Source: Actinomycetota bacterium
GTDB taxonomy: Bacteria; Actinomycetota; Actinomycetes; Nanopelagicales; Nanopelagicaceae
DNA: 64,000 bases
Direction: 5' to 3'
Assembly: GCA_009726125.1 (NCBI GenBank)
Contig: WLIT01000003.1
Coordinates: 1 to 64,000, forward strand
Both the position numbers and the translations under genes were made by a program. Shown piece after piece: positions 1 to 9,400 of this stretch. Positions within the stretch are counted from its first letter, which is position 1; the number at the start of each line of letters is the position of its first letter. The notes under the pieces are model-generated. The model did not search any database. It worked only from the letters and a program-made list of their open reading frames with translations, and was not told where the DNA came from.

Positions 1-219
1 CACCATCGTCAAGTGAGCTCTCTAGCGACGCTAACATCCAAGCCGAGAGCACTCTTGGGTTAACGGATTCACTTAAATCGCTTAGGCAGCGATAGCGAAA
101 TCAGTGCGATTTGCATCTGCACTTATGTTTTGCGCGGGTTTCATGGTTTACGAGATCATCCCGGCTTCCTCGGCCCGCTTCACCTGACTCAACACCTAAA
201 GTCGAGACCGTTCACCCCC
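1..219 (-). ncRNA. ssrA: tmRNA (transfer-messenger RNA), 3' part outside window
   Basis: Read on the minus strand, the RNA begins at 219 with GGGGGTGAACGGTCTCGAC, the conserved 5' end of the tRNA-like domain and start of the first helix. The mRNA-like segment follows the usual AAACCCGCGCAAA stretch. The tag reading frame at 120..82 encodes ADANRTDFAIAA followed by TAA, similar in plan to the mycobacterial tag ending in DYALAA. tmRNA with SmpB rescues stalled ribosomes and marks the unfinished protein for proteolysis. The 3' acceptor half lies beyond base 1. smpB is the next gene upstream on the same strand, a common pairing. Confidence 0.95.
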
Positions 220-371
220 ATGATGGTTGTGGAACATGAAGCATTTACTTTTCTATATTTAGTTTTTTTATGCTAATAATTATCTCTATTGAGAAAATCA
301 CCAGTGGTTAATTGTAAGGTCTCGCACTGTTTAAAGATAATTGCCGCTTAAACTTTAGATTAACCTCTTGA

Positions 372-863
372 TTAGCGCTCGGATTTACCTGAGCTGCGCC
401 TTGAAAGTTCACGGGTAATTTCGCGGTTTGCTTGCTGTTCCATAAGTGTGGCCCGCTTGTCATGGCCCTTCTTGCCTTTAGCCAGAGCCAATTCAATCTT
501 GGCTTTACCGTCTTTAAAATAAATAGAAAGAGGCACAAGTGTTAAGCCACCTTGCTTTGTTTCAGCGGCTAATTTCTCGATCTCCTTCTTGTGAAGAAGT
601 AATTTACGTTCACGACGTGGGGTGTGGTTATTCCAAGTTCCCTCTGTGTATTCCGGAATATGAACTCCGCTTAGCCAGAGCTCCCCGTTATTCACCATCG
701 CGAAACCATCGACAAGTGATGCACGTCCGGCACGAAGTGATTTAACTTCAGTTCCACTTAAAACTATTCCACATTCAAATACTTCTTCAATGAAGTAGTC
801 ATGGCGAGCTCGCTTGTTCTGTGCTATTAACTTCTGACCTAACTCTTTAACCATATTGACCAC
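372..863 (-). CDS. smpB: SsrA-binding protein SmpB
   Basis: The 163-residue product is the tmRNA partner that carries alanyl-tmRNA into the empty A site of a stalled ribosome. Family hallmarks are visible: the N-terminal [17 protein letters not shown] strand, [14 protein letters not shown], and a basic C-terminal tail rich in Lys and Arg that follows the mRNA channel. Length is normal. Two starts are possible. GTG at 863 is preceded by AAGGAAATGG, and ATG at 854 is preceded by GGGGTGG; the difference is three residues. The gene lies between the S41 protease and tmRNA, all on the minus strand. Confidence 0.96.
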   Translation of the reverse strand: MVNMVKELGQKLIAQNKRARHDYFIEEVFECGIVLSGTEVKSLRAGRASLVDGFAMVNNGELWLSGVHIPEYTEGTWNNHTPRRERKLLLHKKEIEKLAAETKQGGLTLVPLSIYFKDGKAKIELALAKGKKGHDKRATLMEQQANREITRELSRRSSGKSER

Positions 864-973
864 CCCATTTCCTTATCTAATTTAAATAGTTTGAAGTATT
901 TACATTAGTAAGGATACGCGAGTTGTAAGCCATCAAGTTACAGAAAGCAGCAGACTCGCATTTATTAGGTGCG

Positions 974-2119
974 CTATTTGGCTATTGCGGCAAGACCGCC
1001 CAGAACTAAGAGCGCTTTCTTAATCTCTTCCCCTTCAGGAACAAGTAGATCTGGAGCAATTCCAACTTGGTCAATAACTCTGCCGTTTGGAGTGCGGAAT
1101 TTTCCAACTGTTATTTCAATCTTTGAGCCATCTACTAATTCCATTATTTCTTGAACGGTTCCCTTGCCATAACTCTTTTCGCCAATAATTACTGCGCGGT
1201 TACGATCTTGTAGTGCACCTGCAATAACCTCGGCAGAACTCGCGGTCGATCTATTTATCAGCACGGTCATAGGTGCAACATCAACAATCTGGTCAGTGGA
1301 TTCAAGAACGACGGGTGAATCATTCTTTCTAGAATATGAAACGATTGTTCCCTTATTTAAAAATAGAGATGCTAAATCAACAGCGACATTTAATAGTCCA
1401 CCTGGATTATCACGGAGATCTAAAACAACTCCACTTTGGTGCGGGTACTTGTTAAGCGCAACTGCAACATCAGTTGCTACTTGACTCGTGATTGATGAAA
1501 TCTGAATGTATACAACCTTCGTCGCCAATTGATAGGCAACTACATCGCCATTAAGAATTGATTCTCGGGTTATCTCAAACCTAATCTGCTCTTGATTGCG
1601 TTCAACTCCTAATTGCAATTTAGTGTTTGGTGCTCCGCGAAGTGCGGCCACTGCGGTTGCAAGTGATGCGCCGTCCATAGCAACCCCATTGATATCAATT
1701 AAGGAATCCAGAACCTTGATTCCAGCTCTAGCAGCCGGAGATTTATTTTGAACGCTAGAAACTTCTAGTACGCCAGATTTGCTCTTGCGAAGCCAAATTC
1801 CAATTCCGCTATAACGACCTTCAAGAGTCTGATTTAAATTCTTAACGCTTTCTTGGGGAAAATAGTTTGCCCATTGATCGCCTGACGCTTTAAGCGCCGC
1901 TTCAATCGCTGCTTGTTCAAGAACGCTTCGTTTGAGTGGTGTTGGATTTTTTGTAAGTATTTTTGAAATTGATTGCTCTACTGGTGAGGCTTTTCTAGCT
2001 TGTCCCACATAATCACCGAGCGCAAAAGCCAAAATAATTGCAAGAGATGTGATTGCGGCTGTCGCATTAAATCCCGCGCTACGAAAGCGAGCAACTATCG
2101 ATTGCCATGGGGAAAGCAT
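974..2119 (-). CDS. S41 family C-terminal processing peptidase (CtpA-like)
   Basis: The 381-residue protein has an N-terminal membrane anchor (about residues 18-38), a PDZ domain (about 95-175) and an S41 catalytic domain. The Ser-Lys pair is visible as Ser294 in RSTASSAEV and Lys319 in SYGKGTVQ, 25 residues apart as in CtpA/Prc. The substrate-holding LDLRDNPGG motif lies near 233-241. Proteins of this family trim or degrade exported proteins outside the membrane. The gene lies between ftsX and smpB in a same-strand run, as in many actinobacteria. The physiological substrate cannot be read from sequence. Confidence 0.93.
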   Translation of the reverse strand: MLSPWQSIVARFRSAGFNATAAITSLAIILAFALGDYVGQARKASPVEQSISKILTKNPTPLKRSVLEQAAIEAALKASGDQWANYFPQESVKNLNQTLEGRYSGIGIWLRKSKSGVLEVSSVQNKSPAARAGIKVLDSLIDINGVAMDGASLATAVAALRGAPNTKLQLGVERNQEQIRFEITRESILNGDVVAYQLATKVVYIQISSITSQVATDVAVALNKYPHQSGVVLDLRDNPGGLLNVAVDLASLFLNKGTIVSYSRKNDSPVVLESTDQIVDVAPMTVLINRSTASSAEVIAGALQDRNRAVIIGEKSYGKGTVQEIMELVDGSKIEITVGKFRTPNGRVIDQVGIAPDLLVPEGEEIKKALLVLGGLAAIAK

Positions 2120-2181
2120 TGGCGAATTCTCCTAGCAAAGGAAGAAATTGGCAAAGTTAGACGGGATATTGCCTTAGGCAG

Positions 2182-3084
2182 TTAAACCTTTAGGTATTTA
2201 CGCAAGGTAACAATTGAAGCAACAGTTGAAACTACAAATCCAGTTAGAAGAAGGATTCCTGAAGCAACCCAAACATCCGACCAAGTGAAGAACTTGGTAA
2301 AGCTAAGCAGCGGTGCAATTCGAGAATCTACTAATAATTTGAAGGCAGATAAAAGACCAGTAGAGAAAATCCAGCCGACAATTGCCGAGAAGATTCCTTC
2401 AAGTAAGAAAGGCAATTGAATGGAGAAAGAAGAGGCGCCAACTAACTTCATCACGCCGGTTTCTCGACGACGATTAAATGCCGCGATTCGAAGCGTGTTG
2501 CTTATTAGAAGTGCGGCAGTTAAAACACTTGCCAGACCAATTGCAAGAGCGCCATCTCGAAGTACACCTAATAATTTAAAGAATTTCTCTAAAATACTCC
2601 GCTGGTCTTGGACTGAATCCACACCGGGTCTTCCTGCAAAAGCGCTCTGCATTACTGCAAATTTTGTTGGATCTTTTAACTTAACGCGGTACGACTCAGG
2701 TAATTGATCCTGTGTCACATTCTGGGCAATTGCAGATCCTTTAAATCTCTCTTGAAAATGTATGAAGGCTTGAGATTGTGATTCGTAATAAACCTTATCT
2801 ACAACAGGAAGCGCTTCAATATCTGATTTGATTGAGTCGCGTTGCTCCTGTGAAACCGGACCACTTGCACAAGAAGATGATTCAGAAAGTGAACCACAGA
2901 GAAAAACAGAAACTTCAATCTTGTCATACCAATAATCTTTCATAACTCGAACTTGTGAGTTAGCAAGAAGTCCGATACCCAGCAGGGTCAAGGAAATAGC
3001 TACGGTAATCATCACCGCGAATGTCATAGTTAAGTTTCGGCGCAGACCAATTCTTACTTCACTAAAAAGAAATCCAGTTCTCAT
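2182..3084 (-). CDS. ftsX: cell division ABC transporter permease FtsX
   Basis: The 300-residue integral membrane protein has the FtsX plan. There is one N-terminal helix (about 20-42) and a large extracytoplasmic loop (about 45-165) with a probable disulphide pair, CGSLSESSSC. Three C-terminal helices make up the MacB/FtsX permease domain, with the RRRETGVMKLVGAS motif that contacts the ATPase. With FtsE it forms the complex that couples divisome assembly to cell-wall hydrolase activation. It lies 9 bp downstream of ftsE and is almost certainly co-transcribed with it. Confidence 0.95.
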   Translation of the reverse strand: MRTGFLFSEVRIGLRRNLTMTFAVMITVAISLTLLGIGLLANSQVRVMKDYWYDKIEVSVFLCGSLSESSSCASGPVSQEQRDSIKSDIEALPVVDKVYYESQSQAFIHFQERFKGSAIAQNVTQDQLPESYRVKLKDPTKFAVMQSAFAGRPGVDSVQDQRSILEKFFKLLGVLRDGALAIGLASVLTAALLISNTLRIAAFNRRRETGVMKLVGASSFSIQLPFLLEGIFSAIVGWIFSTGLLSAFKLLVDSRIAPLLSFTKFFTWSDVWVASGILLLTGFVVSTVASIVTLRKYLKV

Positions 3085-3093
3085 AGTCCGCCC

Positions 3094-3783
3094 CTATCCT
3101 GCGTATCCATAAACACCGCGAACTTGGTCGCGAATAACATGCCCACCCTCGAGTTCAATTACGCGCTTGCGCATTGAATCCACAATTTTGGAATCGTGTG
3201 TTGCCATAACGACGGTTGTTCCTTCACGATTAATCCGGTCTAGAAGTTTCATAATTCCAACACTAGTTGCAGGATCAAGGTTTCCGGTTGGTTCATCTGC
3301 AATAAGAATTGCAGGCCGACTTACATAAGCACGGGCAATCGCAACTCTTTGTTGTTCTCCACCTGAAAGCTCGGATGGCTTGCGATCAGCCTTCTCTTCA
3401 AGCCCGACTAGTTCAAGTACTTCTGGGACTTCACGATCAATTTCTTTCTTGGAATATCCGAGAACGTGAAGTGTGAAAGCAACATTTTCAAAGACGGTTT
3501 TGCTTGGTAATAAACGGAAATCTTGAAATACCGTTCCGACTTGTCTGCGAAGCTCAGGAATTTTATGGGCCGCTAAAGTATTTAATTCTTTTCCAGCAAC
3601 AATGATGTCACCAGATGTTGGGCGCTCTTCGCGAAGTACAAGTCTAAGGAAGGTTGATTTACCCGATCCGGAAAGTCCAACGAGAAAAACAAACTCACCC
3701 TTTAAAATATCAATATTTACTGAATCAAGTGCTGCGCGATCTTGCTTCGGGTACATCTTCGTGACATTTTCAAAACGAATCAT
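3094..3783 (-). CDS. ftsE: cell division ATP-binding protein FtsE
   Basis: The 229-residue ABC ATPase has Walker [10 protein letters not shown], signature [14 protein letters not shown], Walker [13 protein letters not shown] and the switch His in MATHDSK. The short length and the immediately downstream ftsX identify it as FtsE rather than a general LolD-type ATPase. ATP binding and hydrolysis in the cytoplasm are transmitted through FtsX to cell-wall hydrolases at the septum. prfB lies upstream on the same strand after about 190 bp, giving the usual prfB-ftsE-ftsX order of actinobacteria. Confidence 0.95.
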   Translation of the reverse strand: MIRFENVTKMYPKQDRAALDSVNIDILKGEFVFLVGLSGSGKSTFLRLVLREERPTSGDIIVAGKELNTLAAHKIPELRRQVGTVFQDFRLLPSKTVFENVAFTLHVLGYSKKEIDREVPEVLELVGLEEKADRKPSELSGGEQQRVAIARAYVSRPAILIADEPTGNLDPATSVGIMKLLDRINREGTTVVMATHDSKIVDSMRKRVIELEGGHVIRDQVRGVYGYAG

Positions 3784-3953
3784 GAACGCCTCCTCGTGCT
3801 TCCTAATCTCAATCTAAATCTGAACAGGCGTGCGCTATTCACACAACTTGAGCCTATGTGGGAAGTTTAGAGAGGAATCGAGGTTCAACAGCGGAAATAC
3901 GCGCGAAAAAGGCTGAGAGATTTCCAATATCCGAGCCCACTTGTGCGTGCAAA

Positions 3954-3987
3954 TTCTTTAATCGGTGGACTTCTTTAATCGGTGGAC
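3954..3987. repeat. 17-bp tandem duplication over the prfB stop codon
   Basis: The unit TTCTTTAATCGGTGGAC occurs twice in direct succession (3954-3970 and 3971-3987). The prfB stop codon is in the second copy, so the first copy is a duplicated C-terminus left in the 3' untranslated region. It appears to be a slip-strand duplication without effect on the protein. Confidence 0.9.
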
Positions 3988-5078
3988 TTGCGCCACTTAA
4001 TCCCGGCTTCAATGAAGCCATCGATTTCGCCATCTAGAACGGCGGAAGGATTTCCAACTTCAAAATCTGTACGTAAGTCTTTTACCATTTGATACGGCGC
4101 TAATACATAAGAGCGCATCTGATTTCCCCAAGATCCAGAGTTATCGCCTTTAAGTGCATCAAGTCTTGCGCGTTCTTCCTGACGTCTCTTAGCCAATAAT
4201 TTAGATTGCAGAACAGCCATTGCAGTTGCTTTATTCTGGATTTGAGAGCGCTCATTCTGACAAGAAACAACAATTCCAGAAGGCAAGTGAGTAATGCGAA
4301 CTGCAGAATCAGTTGTATTAACCCCTTGACCCCCTGGGCCAGATGAGCGATAAACATCAACCCGAAGTTCTTTCTCATCAATTTCAATGTGATCACTCTG
4401 TTCAACTACAGGTACAACTTCCACGCCAGCAAAAGATGTATGGCGGCGTGACTGCGAATCGAATGGTGAAATTCGAACTAGTCGGTGAGTTCCTTGTTCA
4501 ACTGAAAGCGTTCCATATGCATAAGGTGCGTGGACTCTAAATGTTGTTGATTTGATTCCGGCTTCTTCAGCATAGGAAGTTTCAAGCACATCCACCTTAA
4601 AACTGTGGCGCTCGCAGTAACGAAGATACATTCGCATCAACATTTGCGCCCAGTCGGCCGCTTCGACTCCGCCTGCTTCAGATCGAATAGTTATCAAGCA
4701 ATCTCGATCGTCATACTCACCGCTCAATAAAGTTTGTACTTCTAATTCACGTATCGCTCGGGTCACATCATCTAGTTCATTTCCAGCATCCGTGATCGCA
4801 CTTTGATCTTTTTCACCTTGCGCAAGTTCAAGTAACAAAGGGATATCTTCAAGCCGGCGGCGAATTGTGTTTGATTTGTTTAACGTAGATTGAACTCTAG
4901 AGAGTTTGCTCGTTACAACTTGAGCCTTTTCAGGATCGTCCCAAAGATTCGGTGCGCTCGCTTCTTCCTCAAGTATTTTAAAATCCGCCTCGAGTTTCGG
5001 AAGATTCAAAACTTGCTCAATAGCCGAAAGAGTTACGCGAAGTGCGCTTACTTCTTCGAGATATTCGCGTGCTGCCAT
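3975..5078 (-). CDS. prfB: peptide chain release factor 2
   Basis: RF2 recognises UGA and UAA stop codons and triggers peptidyl-tRNA hydrolysis. The SPF tripeptide that reads the stop codon is present in [12 protein letters not shown], and the catalytic GGQ is in [14 protein letters not shown]. The N-terminal region is a helical domain. The frame is continuous with no internal stop, so the autoregulatory +1 frameshift known from many bacteria is absent. The frame is open up to an ATG at 5099, but the ATG at 5078 (MAAREYLEE) gives a conventional N-terminus and is preferred. The 3' end carries a short tandem duplication. Confidence 0.94.
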   Translation of the reverse strand: MAAREYLEEVSALRVTLSAIEQVLNLPKLEADFKILEEEASAPNLWDDPEKAQVVTSKLSRVQSTLNKSNTIRRRLEDIPLLLELAQGEKDQSAITDAGNELDDVTRAIRELEVQTLLSGEYDDRDCLITIRSEAGGVEAADWAQMLMRMYLRYCERHSFKVDVLETSYAEEAGIKSTTFRVHAPYAYGTLSVEQGTHRLVRISPFDSQSRRHTSFAGVEVVPVVEQSDHIEIDEKELRVDVYRSSGPGGQGVNTTDSAVRITHLPSGIVVSCQNERSQIQNKATAMAVLQSKLLAKRRQEERARLDALKGDNSGSWGNQMRSYVLAPYQMVKDLRTDFEVGNPSAVLDGEIDGFIEAGIKWRKSTD

Positions 5079-5156
5079 GGGATAAGCGTAATGGCACATT
5101 AAATGACTAGTCGCATGTAATAGAGTTTCCCAAAGCTGTTTAACTAAGGAGCCCGG

Positions 5157-5546
5157 ATGAAAATCACTGATTCGTTCTATGAAAGATGTAGAACCGCTGC
5201 TATTTGGCTGCTCCGGTTCGAGTCATTGATATTGGTTGGGCTTGTGATTTATTTGTTAGTGGCGACGGTGTTCTCAACCGCGACCTGGCCTTCAGCGCTA
5301 ATTGGTGAAGTTGTTTTTGGAACTGTTGGGGCAATGGGACTTTATTTCGCTTCGACAGGCTTTGCTAGAAACCGATCTTATGGTCGGGCACCTGCAGTCC
5401 TTGCAAATCTAATTGCCATGGGGGTTGCGTACTACATGATTTCTGGGGACTTATTAATAGTTGGAATTCCTCTTGCAATAGTTGGGGCTGTTACTTTTCT
5501 TTGTGCCCTCTTTGGGTATCGCGAGAATTCTAAAGAAAATTACTAG
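5157..5546 (+). CDS. small integral membrane protein of unknown function
   Basis: The 129-residue protein is strongly hydrophobic, with about four predicted membrane helices (roughly residues 22-42, 48-68, 80-96 and 100-118) and short polar ends. The ATG follows the weak purine-rich AAGGAGCCCGG. It diverges from prfB and converges tail to tail with the SDR gene, with no intergenic bases. I recognise no family and see no catalytic motif. The N-terminal Arg/Lys-rich segment suggests that the N-terminus is cytoplasmic. Confidence 0.75.
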   Translation: MKITDSFYERCRTAAIWLLRFESLILVGLVIYLLVATVFSTATWPSALIGEVVFGTVGAMGLYFASTGFARNRSYGRAPAVLANLIAMGVAYYMISGDLLIVGIPLAIVGAVTFLCALFGYRENSKENY

Positions 5547-6287
5547 TTACCAAGGTATTACAACTTGGTCTTCCCAAAATAAACCAGTTTGATCTTTTCC
5601 AACTTCAAAATTTCTAGTCGCAAGCCAAATTGCAGTTGCGGCTCCTTCTTCTGCAGAGCGCGGTGCATCGGGCCCACCCATATCTGTTCTGCTGTGATTT
5701 GGGCATGTTGCATCAACTAAAAAACCACGACCGCCCTGAAGAGTTTCATGGGCAAGATTTCGCACCAGCGCATTAACGCCCGCTTTGCTAATTCGGTAGG
5801 GCGCTAGTCCACCAGTATTTCCAGGACCTGACATTCGACCAAGGCAAGCAGTGAAAATAATTACTCGACCATTACGAGCATCAGCCATTGCCGGTGCAAT
5901 TGTATTAATTGCTATAAACACAGAATCTAAATTAATAGCCATAACTCGGCGCCACTCTTTAGTTGTAGTTTTCAATGTTTTAGACATCTTTTCACTCATA
6001 ACGCCATGGGCTAAAACTAAAGTTGTCGGGGTCCCATATTTGGAAATAATCTCTTCAAATTTTTCTTTAGTTGCATCTAGATCTTCGAAATCAACCGTTT
6101 CAAAGTCGCATCCAATTTCGGCGGCGCTATTTTTCGCGCGATCGTGATCTTTGCTCACTATCAAGACTTGCTGTCCGGCAGCTTTTAACGCTTTTGCAAC
6201 TACAAAGCCAAGCCCTCGAGATCCACCTGTAACGATGGCCAAAGGTTGGGTTGTAGCGCTCGAATTCATGGGCGTAACTTTGCCCAA
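5547..6287 (-). CDS. short-chain dehydrogenase/reductase (SDR)
   Basis: The 246-residue protein has a classical SDR fold. The NAD(P)-binding TGGSRGLG is at the N-terminus, an AHG variant of the NAG motif follows, and the active-site YRISK is near residue 165. The usual catalytic Ser of the SS-x(12)-Y strand is not obvious: the strand reads FTACLGRMSGPG, with Thr or a displaced Ser. Substrate is unknown. Arg or Lys after the glycine motif would favour NADPH, but this is weak. The first ATG is at 6287, and an in-frame ATG at 6269 (MNSSAT) is equally likely. Transcription diverges from kgd. Confidence 0.85.
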   Translation of the reverse strand: MGKVTPMNSSATTQPLAIVTGGSRGLGFVVAKALKAAGQQVLIVSKDHDRAKNSAAEIGCDFETVDFEDLDATKEKFEEIISKYGTPTTLVLAHGVMSEKMSKTLKTTTKEWRRVMAINLDSVFIAINTIAPAMADARNGRVIIFTACLGRMSGPGNTGGLAPYRISKAGVNALVRNLAHETLQGGRGFLVDATCPNHSRTDMGGPDAPRSAEEGAATAIWLATRNFEVGKDQTGLFWEDQVVIPW

Positions 6288-6420
6288 GATTGTGAGAGAT
6301 TTCCTTCTGAATTATGGAGTTTGGGGCTTTTATCACAGCCCAATTTCCATACCTATGCCTATTTTTAATAGTACCTGGCCCTCACTGCTATTAGACTCAT
6401 ATAGGAATTTCACGTAACAC

Positions 6421-9400
6421 ATGGAATCGGGAGCATCGCGAGTGTCTGCATCTGGGTCGAATACACCGGCAAATCACTTTGGTGGATCATTTGGTCCCAA
6501 TGAATGGCTCGTTGACGAAATGTTTGAAAAATACTTGGTAGATCCAAATTCTGTTGATGCTGCATGGGTTGATTTTTTTGCAAACTACAAGCCCAATGCG
6601 AATGGCGCATCTGCGCCAGTTATTCCAACTTTGGATAATGCCCCTAAAGGTGGAACTCCACCACTTCCAAAAAAGACTATTGATCCAACTGCTCTGCAAG
6701 TTCCGGTGGCAGCAACCCAGGTTGGCGCACCCGTTGCACCCGTTGCGCAAGCAACACCCGTTGCACCCGTTGCGCAAGCAACACCCGTTGCACCCGTTGC
6801 ACCCGTTGCGCAAGCAACTCCTGCGGACCCAATTGTTAAGCCAATTCCAACTTTGGTAACTCCAAGTGCTTCAACACTTGAACCAATTCGAGGTGTAAGT
6901 GCTCGCGTTGTTCAAAGCATGGAAGCTTCGCTCACTGTTCCAACTGCAACAAGTGTGCGCGCACTTCCAGCAAAATTAATGATCGATAACCGAACCGTTA
7001 TTAACAATCATTTAAAGCGCAGCCGTGGCGGCAAGGTTTCATTTACTCACATAATCGGTTACGCGATGATTAGTGCGATTCGCCAGATGCCAGAGATGAA
7101 TGCTTTCTTCGGTGAGATTGAGGGCAAACCCGCAATCGGCAAGCCAGAACATATCAATCTTGGAATTGCAATTGACTTGGCGAAGCCAGATGGTTCGCGT
7201 CAACTATTAGTTCCATCAATTAAGGGTTGTGAATCCTTAGATTTCGCGCAATTCTGGGCATCATATGAAGAGACGGTTCGCAAAGCTCGGGGTGGATCTC
7301 TTACTGTTGAAGATTTTGCAGGAACAACAGTTTCATTAACTAATCCCGGAACTATCGGAACTGTTCACTCTGTTCCGCGCTTGGTGCAAGGTCAAGGTTT
7401 AATTCTTGGTGTTGGAGCTATGGATTATCCAGCCGAATTCCACGGTGCCAATGAAGAGACGCTTGCTGAATTAGCGATTAGCAAAGTTATTACTCTTACT
7501 AGTACTTACGATCATCGAATTATTCAAGGTGCGCAATCAGGTGATTTCTTAAAGCGAATTCATGAATTACTTCTCGGTGAGAATGGCTTCTATGACGAGA
7601 TTTTCGCCGCCCTTCGCATTCCATACGTTCCAATCCGTTGGGTCGTTGATATGCGATCTAGCAGCGTTGGTCAGGTCGGTAAGACCGCGCGCGTTCAACA
7701 ATTAATTAACGCCTATCGCACAACTGGCCACTTGATGGCAGATATTGATCCCCTTAAATATGTGCAACGTTCGCACCCAGATTTAGATGTTGTAACACAC
7801 GGGCTTTCACTCTGGGATCTTGATCGAGAATTTGCTACTGATGGTTTTGGTGGCAAGCCAGTCATGAAGTTGCGAAGGATTCTTGGAACTTTGCGCGATT
7901 CTTATTGCCGCACAATCGGTGTGGAATATATGTATATTGAAAATCCAGAAGAACGTGCATGGATTCAAGAGCATGTAGAAGTTGGATCACCTAGATTGCC
8001 GCGTGAAGAGCAACTTCGAATTCTCTACAAATTAAATAGCGCTGAATCATTTGAAGCTTTCTTGCAGACAAAATATGTTGGACAGAAGCGCTTTTCACTT
8101 GAAGGCGGCGAAACTTTAATTCCGCTTCTAGATGCAATTATTTCAGCAGCTGCAGATCGCGGTCTCGATGAAGTTTGTGTCGGTATGCCACACCGCGGCC
8201 GGTTAAATGTCCTAGCAAATATTGCAGGAAAGTCTTACGGCCAAATTTTCCAGGAATTTGAAGGACATTACGCCGAGAACCAAGTCCATGGATCTGGCGA
8301 TGTTAAGTATCACCTTGGAACTGCTGGAACATTCACAGCAATATCTGGTGCGACTACAAAGATTTATCTAGCAGCAAATCCTTCACACTTAGAGGCTGTG
8401 AACCCAGTACTCGAGGGAATTACGCGAGCCAAGCAAGACAAGTTGAATTTAAAAGAGATCTTCTCAATTCTGCCGATCTTGATGCACGGCGATGCCGCAT
8501 TTGCTGGTCAAGGCGTTGTCTCTGAAACTTTGAATCTCTCGCAACTAAAGGGTTACCGAGTTGGTGGAACTATTCATATCGTTGTGAATAACCAAGTTGG
8601 TTTCACAACATCACCACATGCTGCGCGCTCTTCAAGGTATTCCACAGATATCGCAAAGATGATTCAAGCACCGGTCTTTCATGTAAATGCTGATGACCCA
8701 GAGAGCGTTGTAAGGGTTGCGCGAATTGCATTTGAATACCGCCAAAAATTTAATAAGGATGTCGTAATCGACATGATTTGCTACCGTCTTCGTGGTCACA
8801 ACGAGGGCGACGAACCAAGTTTCACCCAACCTATGATGTATAAATTGGTGGAAGCAAAACGTTCTACTCGCAAGCTTTATACCGAAGCGCTTACTGGCCG
8901 CGGCGATATAACTGTCGAAGAAGCCGAAGATGTATTGCGTGATTACCAAGCACAACTAGATGCTGTTTATAACGCGGTTCACAATAATGAACCAGAACAC
9001 GATGAAAGCCTCGTTGTTCCAATAGCACCTCCTCCGGAGAGCGTTGATACTTCGGTTGATGAAGCGACTTTACGAAAGATTGTTGCTACGCAGAGCGCTA
9101 TCCCAGAAGGATTCTTGCCTCATGCAAAATTAACTCCGCAACTTGCAAAGCGCGTTGATATGTTGGATGAAGGAACTGTTGATTGGTCTACCGGTGAATT
9201 ACTTGCAATGGGTTCACTCTTACTTGAAGGCTATCCAATTCGTTTAGCCGGACAAGATGTTAAGCGTGGAACATTTAGTAATCGCCATGCCGTTGTTGTT
9301 GATCAAAATAACGGATCTGATTGGACACCACTGCGTTCACTAATTTCTGATGAGAATCAATTCTTTGTATTCGACTCTCTGCTCTCTGAATATGCAGCAA

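Noticed and set aside
3975-5078. Programmed +1 frameshift in prfB
   Set aside because: The frame is continuous from the start to the GGQ domain, with no in-frame UGA in the early part, so no frameshift is needed.
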